The notes below the pieces were generated by a model. It was given only the letters and a program-made list of their open reading frames with translations. It was not told the origin of the DNA and ran no database searches. Both the position numbers and the translations under genes were made by a program. A DNA stretch of 15,645 nucleotides from Haplosporangium gracile. Lineage: Eukaryota; Mortierellomycota; Mortierellomycetes; Mortierellales; Mortierellaceae. Positions 1 to 8,362 of this stretch are shown in pieces (within the stretch, counting starts at the first letter, position 1; each line of letters begins with the position of its first letter). The DNA lies in NCBI GenBank assembly GCA_015499985.1, contig JAAAUF010000943.1, positions 1 to 15,645 on the forward strand. The letters are read 5' to 3'.

Positions 1-117
1 ATTTCGATCCCGAGAGTAATCTACTTGACCAATTGACCGAACCTCCAACCTCCATTTTTGCAAACTAACCAACAAATTTGTCGCAAAAACGAAGTAAGGG
101 ATAATGAAACATTCGCC

Positions 118-482
118 TCAAAGATGGAAAAAGAGAATCAGCACTCTACAATAATCTGACAATTCGGCATACATTTTTTGAGGGCGGCGCAGGTTGCTCT
201 TAAAGCACGAAGCCAGCTGTCTGCACTTCCAGGTCGAACACCGTCCTTTTGTAGCAAAGGAAGTGTCCTCCTGGATCTCATGCACCAAGCCAGCTGTCTG
301 CACTTCCAGGTCGAACACCGTTTTTTTGTAGCAAAGGAAGTGCCCTCCTGGATCTCATGCACCAACTCCCAGACTCCTATGTCAATGGTAACCATGGCTC
401 TCAGAAAGATACGCGTGGACCGCATGGTCTCATCCAGGGTGGCTGTCAAGACAATCAGTACCACAAACGAAGCAATCTTGAA
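118..482 (-). pseudogene. possible decayed small Cys-containing ORF (hypothetical)
   Basis: On the minus strand an open frame begins just after a TAG at about 482. It opens with a hydrophobic signal-peptide-like stretch (FKIASFVVLIVLTAT), then runs through both copies of the 77-bp repeat to a stop at 138. There is no in-frame ATG before the hydrophobic stretch. Because 77 is not a multiple of three, the second copy is read in another frame. The frame that reads the second copy like the first continues to a stop at 118 and contains a C-x4-C-x5-C pattern (RCSTWKCRQLASC). One copy fewer would give one continuous frame. This could be a broken small secreted protein, or non-coding DNA with chance openness. 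I do not recognise a family. Confidence 0.2.
211..364. repeat. 77-bp direct tandem duplication, two copies
   Basis: Copy one is 211-287 and copy two is 288-364. They abut directly and I count 3 differences in 77 positions: CC to TT inside a pyrimidine run, and one T to C. The near identity suggests a recent duplication. The unit length is 25 codons plus two bases, so it would shift any reading frame that crosses it. Confidence 0.95.
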
Positions 483-1020
483 AGCACTGTACTAATCATT
501 CAAATGCAGAAAAGAGGATTATGAACAGTAGGAGGGCAGATGGGGAGGTGAGGGTGAAGGAGAGTTGAAGGGCAGATGGGTGAAAGAAGAGGGCCCAGGA
601 CAATGGGCGAATGCTAGCGTCACCGATACTGGAGCTACGTACATGTAAGTGCGTGCAGTGTGCGACTGATGTATTGCCCTTAAACAATGGACCGAAAGAC
701 ACGATCCGACAGGGGTCCATGCGAAACAAGACGAGATATAGATATGAAGAGCAAGACGTATGGACCACAAGCTTGTCGCGGAAGCCATGGTCCTTACAAA
801 AACACGGACACGCTTTGAGAAGACTGCCAGCCAATTTGCAAGTGAAGAACACTGAAAAGATTACGAACGATACAATAATTGCTCGTTTGTGGAGCGCTGT
901 TCTTTTTTTATCCGTCCTTTTTTATCCCTTTTCTTCCAACTCCATAAACTTTAACTTCTTTCCCCTCGTCCTCCTTCCCTAAAGTCTTTCATTAACCCCA
1001 CCAGTCCCACCCCACCACCC
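483..1020 (+). promoter_or_regulatory. upstream region and leader of GWT1
   Basis: There is no credible gene here; the frames on both strands lack domains or family features. From about 900 to 1020 the plus strand is strongly pyrimidine-rich (runs of T, CCTT and CCCC). No ATG occurs on the plus strand from 790 to the GWT1 start, as expected for a promoter-proximal region plus 5' leader. A transcription start cannot be placed from sequence alone. Confidence 0.5.
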
Positions 1021-3348
1021 ATGGGATCAGAATCCGCCGCCGCAGCAGCATCAGCCTACAAGGCTGAGAAGGAAGCCTGGGTCACCGGCCATACCGGTGG
1101 CTCCATGTCCGAAGCAACCCTCGTCACCGCCGCCGCCCTCACCACATTCATCCTCTGGGCCTCCATCCAAAAGTACCATCCTCAATCACCCGCCCACCAG
1201 ATGCTCCTTGTCAGCTCCAAACAGGCCAAGACCCGTATCCGCAACAGCTTTGGCTCGTATCTCTTGGATTTTGCGACACTGGTGGTGCCTATGCTGTTGA
1301 GCTGCACGCTCTTTGCTGACTATGCCTACCTCTGGTCGTTTGCGACGCTGGTCTTTGCAGCGGTGATCAAGTCGGTCTGTGGACCGAGTGAGGATGAGAT
1401 TCTGAAGAAGGAGAAGAAGAGGTTTAAGTGGAAGGACTCTGATGACGACTTCACGGAGGACGACGAGGATGAGAAGAGGATCAAGACTTCGAAGGGAGAG
1501 GACATGTCGTTGATTCAGGAGCAACAACAGCAGGACGAACAGGACCTACAGAATGGTTTCCGTCAACGTAAGGGTCATTCCAAGGACGACCATGCGACTC
1601 TTGAGCTGGAAGATTCAGTTGCTGGAGGCAAGAAACTCAAGGCGACCAAGCATGAGGATAACCCGCACAAGATCTTTTTGAGCGTTTATCGTGCCGGAAT
1701 GATGATCTTAACTTGCATTGCCATCCTGGCAGTTGATTTCCCCATCTTCCCCCGTCGCTTCGGCAAGGTCGAAGTTTACGGCACCTCTCTGGTAATTCTT
1801 GCACCAGTTTAACTCGTTGTTGCACTGCAGAATCAATTGAACGATCGAAGTATGCTCTAACACCAAACGTTTACATGACAACTCAAATAGATGGATCTTG
1901 GAGTTGGCTCGTTCGTGTTCTCGTCAGGAGTAGTATCGGCTCGCGGGTACCTCAAGAAAGAAACACAGTCCTTTTCTAAGCAGATGGTAATCGCTCTGCG
2001 CACTTCGATCCCACTGCTAGTCCTGGGTCTTGGCCGATACATCTCAACAAAAGGTGTCGATTATCAGGAGCATGTTACCGAGTATGGCATGCACTGGAAC
2101 TTTTTCTTCACCCTGGGATTTCTCCCCATCTTTGTCACCCTCTTTAGAAGTCTCGCCAACTATGTTCGCTTCTCTATCCTCGGGACTGGAGTCGCACTCG
2201 GTACGAGGAAATTTGCCTAGTGCCTTTTGCAGTTGGAAGTTCGTCTATTGAACAATTGGGATGTGATCAAATTCACCGCTAAATTATTTACCCTTGGTTT
2301 TCTTCTAACTTTTGCACAACATAGTTTACCAATACTTTTTGTCCTATAGAGGACTTGAGGAGTATATTCAGCATGCTCCAAGAGTCGACATAATCAGCAT
2401 GAACAAGGAAGGTATCTTCAGTTTCGTCGGTAAGCAAGCTATACCAGATCACCATCACTATCACTTAGAACCATGACTTGAACGTCTCAACCGGATTATC
2501 TCTGTTACAATCTTTCTCACCTAATCTCTTTTCTATATCTCTGTACATGATTGTAGGTTACTTGGCGATCTTCTTGGTGGGCGTCGATATTGGTCTGTAC
2601 GTCCTCCCTAACGACCCTTATTTCTTCATGCGCCGAAAGAGCAACAAGAAGAAGGCCAAGAAGGGCAAACTGGCCATGGTCTTGCTTTCACTCTTCTTCC
2701 TTCTCTGTATGGGATTCATTACCAGCTACGGCATCCTCCACGTCCCCGTCTCTCGTCAAATGGTACGCCGGCCCGCGCCCTTTTGCCTTCGATGTCTTTC
2801 TTGTTTTGACTTTTATGCGTTCTTCATAAAACACAGGAGACTGACTGACTAACATCCCTCTTTTTCATCTCCCTCCCTCGCCCTTTTCCTTACTTTGCCC
2901 CTTGTCCCTCCTTTTCCATTCGTTCAAATAGGCAAACTTGTCCTACTTCTTCTGGGTCATCACCTTCAACACAGGATACATCCTCTGCTTCCTCCTCGCA
3001 GAGATTGCCATCACTATCAACGAACCCTCTGCCCTAGCAATCGCCCGCGCCCAAGCAAAAGCAAACCTTTCCACCGCCTCCACCGGTAGCGGTAGCAGCA
3101 AAAAACGTGTCGTCGCCGCAACCGTCCAGCTCCCTCCGTTAAGCTGCCCACCGCTTCTGGAAGCCGTCAACAAGAACGGACTGGCGGTCTTCTTGTTCGC
3201 CAATGTAATGACGGGCTTGGTCAACATGACGGTCAAGACGCTTTATACACCCAATTTGCAAGCTTTGGGGATCTTAACGGCTTATATTGCAACTGTGACG
3301 GGATTGGCCTGGACTTGGAATGTCCAGGGATGGAAGTTAAAGCTTTGA
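1021..3348 (+). CDS. GWT1: GPI-inositol acyltransferase, GWT1/PIG-W family (5 exons, 602 aa)
   Basis: Exons are 1021-1791, 1891-2200, 2325-2429, 2557-2762 and 2932-3348. The introns are GT-AG, 99-169 nt long, and the phases close to 603 codons including TGA. The product acylates the inositol of GlcN-PI in the ER membrane, an early GPI-anchor step. Evidence is the N-terminal [16 protein letters not shown] (13-28), the hallmark [20 protein letters not shown] followed by [14 protein letters not shown] (237-270, spanning intron 1), [11 protein letters not shown] (387-397), and many hydrophobic membrane segments (about 33-49, 81-98, 102-119 and onward). Asp239 and Lys249 have the spacing of the Asp/Lys pair I recall as important in yeast Gwt1. 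The chain is longer than the roughly 490-500 residues usual for the family, mainly because of a charged linker at about 121-220. The start is the first ATG after a leader lacking ATG. The family call is very secure; the exon edges are inferred. Confidence 0.95.
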
Positions 3349-3511
3349 AGGCATGGATTTGGAGTCTTGTTTAGAGACATAGATATTTTCCACATACCAA
3401 TTTGTCATCGACGCTTATGGAATATGTGAATATATTTTTTTATTCAATGGTGTAAATGAACGTAGATGATATTTTCTCATGAAATACTATTGATGATTTC
3501 TGTGGTAGATA
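3349..3511. terminator. shared 3' region between convergent GWT1 and BEM1
   Basis: Only 163 bp separate the two stop codons. The stretch is AT-rich, with T and A runs (around 3420-3445) of the kind used for fungal cleavage and polyadenylation in both directions. No canonical hexamer stands out. Overlapping 3' UTRs are likely but inferred. Confidence 0.5.
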
Positions 3512-6105
3512 CTAGTCAACATAAATCATCAACTTGCCGCCACTGCGGTCAATGGCGTCTCGGACATCGCCATCGTTCTGAATGGTCGCAAAGTCGCCGC
3601 GGTCGTCTCGGTAGCTAAGGTCTTTGTGGTCCAAATGCAGACGCTCAAAGATCTTTTGTTGCAGCGACCGGAACGAGATCGACACCGGTATCCTCATCGC
3701 CATAATATCTTCGTGGTACGAGATCTTGATCTTAATCATATCTTCCAAAGACGCAGAACCATTCAGCCCTCCAATTCCTAAAGCTGGGCCATTATTAGAG
3801 CCAGAAAACTGTGCCTGCGAACGCATACTAGGCGACGCGCCTCCCGAAGGCGAGTCATCGCCATAGCTACGCTGGCCCTGATTCCTAGCAGCAAAGACCG
3901 CGCGGGTTCCTCCTCCATTGGCCGCCGGCGAAGATCGTCGTTCCTGCTCCCGAACATTGCTAGGCAGTGAAGAACCATTGTTGAGACCAGATCGGCCCAA
4001 CGAGGGTGAATTGAGTCCTCCAGAGACAGGAGTGCCGTTTCCATGTCCGTTTCCATTCGCAGAGTCAGCGGGTGTCTCCGTATCCCCTTCCCTCACTGCA
4101 AACAGCTGTTCTACCAAACGGTGCTGCGTAATCCTTGACGGCAGCTTGCACAGGTCCTGGACATAGCCATCCAGATCTGCCCTTCGAGAAGCCGAGACTG
4201 TATCCGTCACAACCTGCAAGGGAATCGGCATGAAGGGCAGGATCCGAGGCTGGTCGCCCACACGTCCAGACTCGACCGGGAACTCTTCCAGAAGCGCAAT
4301 GTGAAAGTCATAAAAGTCCTCGTACAGTCGGAAGAGGTTTCGAGTCGCGCCTGAACCCAATTCGACGCGAACAGTAAACCAATACTGGTCGTCTTCATGG
4401 TGAAACGACTCAACCGAGGCGTTCATGATGCGACTTGGATGGTCTGCATGACCATTGCTGTCGTCGTATGTGTCGTTGTAGTGAGATCGAGCAGAGCCCA
4501 GTGGAGCCGTGGCTCCGCTGGAAGGATCCTATTTGACGGTCAGACAGAGCGAGAGAACGGTATGAGTGAGTGGTGCATTTCAAAATAAGAGCACTTTATC
4601 ACGTAAGCCCACAGGTACGAATGCAGGAATAAGAGAGGCTGAGGAGGTGGTAGTGTGCAAGAATATTAGCGCCGAGGAGAAAAGAAGCGCGGGACGGAGT
4701 CAATGTGGATGTGGCCGATGCATACAAAAACACAAGTACGGAAAAGACTTGATGACAAAATCGTCACCGTTCCCACTCCCCATCTTCCCTTCTTCCCTTC
4801 TTGCCCCTCTTGCCTTTGAATAAAAAAAAAGGTTCAAAAAGACAAACTGAGATAGCAGTGGCACAGGGCAAAAAATCTAAACACATGCGAAAGCATGAAG
4901 GTTTTGACCACATAAACAGGTTACAAAGCAAACTGAAAAAAAATTCTTACCACACGACGACCAATATCCTCTTGAGAGGGTCTCCTCCTCGCTCCCAGAT
5001 CCCTCGCGTTCTGTTGAGATTTGAGGTCGCCTCTGGACATTTTGTTCTTGAGTTGTTGAATCGTTGGTCCGGTACTCTGTTGCTGTTGCTGAATAAAGTG
5101 TTGTGGGTGCATGCCCAACCCCGTGGTATGAGAAAGCTGCTGTTGCTGCTGAACTTGCTGTTGCTGCTGCTGTTGAGCTGGCGCTGGTTGTTGTTGCTGT
5201 TGTGGTGGCTGTTGTTGCTGTTGTGGTGGCTGTTGTTGCTGCTGGTCGTCAATGCGTCCGAGAGGGATGCTTTTGGCTTTGTAGTCCATTGCTTGCTTCT
5301 TCCACTCTTCTACACGCGGGATGGCCGTTCCAGTCTGTCGAAGCATCTCGGGGACGTTGATGGCCTTTCCAGTCACCATATCTCGGATCTCAACAAAGCT
5401 CACAGGGATGAGCCCAGGACCGCCCAGACGTCCAATCGGCTTGGCAACATACCATTCCTCGTTCGATTGGGCAATGACCAGGATCGCATCGCCCACCTTG
5501 CAGTCGAGCTCATCCGCTCTCTCGGCGCCAAAATCGTACAAGACAATGCCATACAGGGGCTGACACTTTGGAAGAGTAGGGGAGGAGGCACCTATTTGAA
5601 ACATTGCTGAGGAGGAAGCAGAGGAGAGACCGCCGACGGCGCCACCACCGTTTGAGAGAGAATGACTGTGCTGATAGTGCCCATTCTGTTGATGCTGTTG
5701 TTGCTGCTGCTGCTGTTGTTGTTGGTAATGATGAGGAGAAGGATCGGTAAAGGAGCCAGAATCGTTGCCTGTGTCCTCGAAGCTCTGGTTGCTGTTCCTT
5801 TGACGCCTCTGAGTTGGACCGGCGGTGCCAGTCTTTTCCAGGGACTGAAAGTAGGTGACAGGGACAAAGCCCCTGGCGCCTGTGACTGGGTTGCAGGCCT
5901 CGTACCAGTCCTCGTCGTCCTCGTTGCCGACGACATGGAAAAAGTCGCCCTTGGTGAAGGAGAGTTCCTGGCTCTGCTGGGAGCTGTAGTCGTAAAGGGC
6001 CTTGATAACCTTGCGAGGCGGGACCATGGCGACGGCGGGGGCGCGTGTGGGAGAGAGACCGCCGTTGCTTGCCTTGTTCTGGAGAGAGCGTCGGAGGTTT
6101 GACAT
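3512..6105 (-). CDS. BEM1: Bem1/Scd2-type polarity scaffold, SH3-SH3-PX-PB1 (2 exons, 723 aa)
   Basis: Exon 1 is 6105-4951 and exon 2 is 4528-3512. The 422-nt intron (4950-4529) starts GTAAGA and ends AAATAG, and phase 0 is kept. SH3-1 is at about 33-90 (ALYDY, DDEDWYEA, GFVPVTYF). SH3-2 is at about 184-241 (VLYDF, EEWYVAKP, GLIPVSFVE), followed by IPRVEEWKKQAMDYKAKSIP, which corresponds to the Cdc42-binding extension of Bem1. PX is at about 422-530 (FRLYEDFYDF). PB1 is at about 649-723 with basic IKIKISY and acidic YRDDRGDF. This order is diagnostic for Bem1, which links Cdc42-GTP, its GEF Cdc24 (through PB1) and PAK kinases at growth sites. Glutamine tracts (about 128-140 and 288-322) and an Asn/Gly/Ser linker (530-648) are low-complexity. 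The intron is the longest in the window; a small missed exon cannot be excluded. Confidence 0.95.
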
Positions 6106-6353
6106 GGACGTTGTGTTTCTGCGCTTTGTTTAGTTTTGGGTTTAAAAGCAGGATGAGGGTATTTATGAGTAAGTGATGGCGGGGCTGGGTATTGAAGGAG
6201 TAGAGTGGGGATGAGAACGAAGCTGTACAGGTGGGGAAGAGGAGGTTGATGGTTGATGGAAGGAGAATGTGTGTGTGAGAAGGAAGGAATAAAAGGACAG
6301 AGAATAAGTGTGAGAATGTGAGTGTGAGTGCAGAGTGCAGAGTGTAGAGTGAG

Positions 6354-6610
6354 GAAAAAAAAGGAGGGAAGTGAAAAGAAGAAAAAGAAGAGAAAGGAGT
6401 AGGAGGAAGAGGAGGTGGAGAGAGAGAAAGAAACGAAAAGAGAGCGAGGGGAAAGAAGTAGGAGGGTAAGGTGACAAAGGGAAAAGGATAAGGAAGAAGA
6501 GAAGGAGAAGGAGGAAGACGAAGACGACGAAGAAGAAGAAGACGAAGACGAAGTCGACGAGACAAGAAGAAAGAGAAAAGGGGAAAAAGGAAAAAGGAAA
6601 AAGGAAAAAG
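6354..6610. repeat. polypurine/polypyrimidine tract with AGA/GAC/AAAAAGG microrepeats
   Basis: The plus strand is almost entirely A and G, with short arrays such as GAAGAC and GGAAAAA units and few interruptions by T or C. Such mirror-like tracts can adopt triplex structures. Here the tract lies within the BEM1 upstream region. Confidence 0.8.
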
Positions 6611-6621
6611 GGAGGGAAAAA

Positions 6622-6660
6622 CGACAACAACAACAACAACAATAACAACAACAACAACAA
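6622..6660 (+). repeat. (CAA)n microsatellite
   Basis: This is a CAA/ACA trinucleotide array with one TAA interruption. A 6-bp inverted repeat flanks it: AACGAC at about 6620-6625 and GTCGTT at 6661-6666. Confidence 0.85.
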
Positions 6661-6786
6661 GTCGTTGCTTTGTTGCTTATCCACAAGCGACAAGGAAGGT
6701 AAAACAACACTTGCCTTCACCCCAACCTGACTGCTGGGTCAACTCGTTCAGCATTCGTTCATTCATTTCACTTTCACTTCAGTCTT

Positions 6787-6788
<2 letters not shown>

Positions 6789-6820
<32 letters not shown>
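6789..6820 (+). repeat. (CT)16 microsatellite
   Basis: Sixteen uninterrupted CT dinucleotides lie just beyond the ATG-free BEM1 leader. Confidence 0.95.
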
Positions 6821-6821
<1 letters not shown>

Positions 6822-7227
6822 GCTGCAAATCCAACAAGTTGGAAAGAGTCGAAAGAGAAAGAAGAAGAGACGAAGAGAGGACATGGAGTCAAAGTGGCAG
6901 GTGCGCCAAAAATGCAAAAAAAAAAAAAGAGTCTACAAAAGACAAGAGGGGGGAAGGGGACGGGCGCCATGAAACAAGACATCTCTGCTCTTTTCCCTCG
7001 CTACAACTTACAAGTTGCAGCGATATTCCCGCGGATCTCAGTCGATGCCCACCCATGGGACAAGTCGATTATCGCTCCATCATCCATGCTTCTCTACTTC
7101 TTTTCTCTTCTCTGCTTTTCTTCTTTTCTTTTCTCTTACCCCATCCTCCTCTCTCTTCAACTTCAGCAAGATGCTCTCGTTCTTTTCGGTTCCATCCACT
7201 TATCCTTCCTTCTGTCCCTCCTTCCCT

Positions 7228-7268
7228 CCTTCCTTCCTTCCTTCCTTCCTTCCTTCCTTCCTTCCTTC
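7228..7268 (+). repeat. (CCTT)n microsatellite, about ten units
   Basis: This is an uninterrupted tetranucleotide array inside a longer pyrimidine-rich block (about 7081-7290 and on to 7470). Length polymorphism is expected. Confidence 0.95.
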
Positions 7269-8083
7269 TTTTTGGCTCAACTTGTGTCCGACAATTTGCA
7301 TTTCTTTGTGTCTTCAAAAGAGCATATTTCTCCTTTCTGTCTCTTCCTTTTTCTTCAAATTCACACAGACACAAACCCCATCACCACCCACCAACAGCCA
7401 ACCAAACATCTCTATCCTTATCCATTTGTCACCTCTTTTCTTCGTTAGTCGACAGTGCTCTCGCATAGAGGACAAAATTGTAATAAGTGCAAACGAGTTC
7501 TCCTGTCCACCAACCCCAATATTACAAAACAAAAAAATAAAATAGAATAAACAACAACAGCAAAAATCAACAAAAGCACTTTTTTTTCTTCAACTGGGCT
7601 GGCGCTGCCCTTAGCCCGCATATTTTGTTGACGTTGATGAGTGAGTGAAAAGTCTGGACTCGGACCATCCAAACTGGCGCAACCACCGCTTGCGCTGCAA
7701 AAGAAAAAAAAATACTGTAACATCGGCTATATATCGTATCGTTTCATTAGCACCCTTTTTTCCAAGCCTACTGTATTACCGAATCGGAACTTTTTTATTG
7801 ACAAAAAAAGGCAACTAACGCGTGGTCCTTCTGGCAGCTCATATTCATGGGAATAGTCGTTTGGTTGATGGTAAAGCATAGAAAATATGCGGAGAGCAAG
7901 TTTAGGGAAATGAGAACTGACCCATTCGAACAAAGAACATAAAAATGGAACCAAAGAAAGAAAAAAGTCGCCGTTGCGCAGGCGAGCAAGGGGGACGAGT
8001 GCGGCCCAGTCATGGTCGTGATGGACTTTCGTTGCCCCTCCTTCATCACGCTTGCTGCCCCCCTTGTTGCCTCCTTTCTCAAC

Positions 8084-8102
8084 CCCCTAATCTCGTTAGG
8101 GG
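8084..8102. repeat. short perfect inverted repeat CCCCTAA/TTAGGGG
   Basis: Seven-base arms (8084-8090 and 8096-8102) are separated by TCTCG. The arms resemble single telomere-type hexamers facing each other. They could form a hairpin near the end of the NAA40 transcript; no function is shown. Confidence 0.6.
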
Positions 8103-8362
8103 AGAGGCGAGAGGCGACGCGTGTATGCAGGGTATTTTTTTTCTTCCTGTTTTGTTCAGAGTTACCAGATGGTTTCAGACCTTACTACCCCTGCATTCCT
8201 TTTCTAATTAGTCTTCCTATCCCTTCATTCTTCTTTCTCCACGCCGCGTCCATTTATACCACGAGTTGTGCTTGACGTTCAAGAGTCAAAGCACAAAAAC
8301 AGCCGGAACTTTTTTTGTTTGGTCACTTGTTGTTTGTGTTATGGGGAACTAATCCTGATTTT

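Larger units (their letters stand above)
6106..6751 (-). promoter_or_regulatory. long pyrimidine-rich, ATG-free leader/promoter of BEM1
   Basis: Upstream of the BEM1 ATG the sense (minus) strand carries no ATG for 646 nt; the first plus-strand CAT is at 6752. From about 6350 to 6610 the sense strand is almost pure pyrimidine, and 6622-6660 is a (CAA)n run on the plus strand, i.e. (TTG)n in the sense. This fits a long 5' UTR under selection against upstream starts, or a promoter pyrimidine tract. The transcription start is unknown. Several long open frames in this stretch are low-complexity Ser/Phe/Leu strings and are not genes. Confidence 0.5.
6752..8362. other. BEM1-NAA40 intergenic DNA, no gene recognised
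   Basis: No frame here has a recognisable domain, signal or splice-consistent structure. The stretch holds a (CT)16 array, a plus-strand pyrimidine-rich block (7081-7470) with a (CCTT)n array, A/T-rich stretches around 7530-7580, a short hairpin at 8084-8102, and presumably the 3' UTR of NAA40 towards 8362. The pyrimidine-rich block resembles the leaders of the window's genes but leads to no plus-strand gene. Confidence 0.6.

Noticed and set aside
496..852. Minus-strand frame of 118 codons
   Set aside because: No domain, an unconvincing composition, and it lies in the GWT1 upstream region; kept as non-coding.
4801..5610. Plus-strand open frame of 269 codons with long Leu runs
   Set aside because: It is the antisense of the BEM1 polyglutamine-coding repeats.
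5510..6720. Long minus-strand open frames upstream of and overlapping the start of BEM1, rich in Ser, Phe and Leu
   Set aside because: They arise from pyrimidine-rich DNA in alternative frames, contain no domains, and overlap the SH3-coding frame of BEM1.
6839..7545. Three overlapping plus-strand open frames of 176-209 codons
   Set aside because: Translations are low-complexity (Phe, Ser, Leu, Pro) from the CT and CCTT tracts; all three frames are open at once, which indicates base skew rather than coding.
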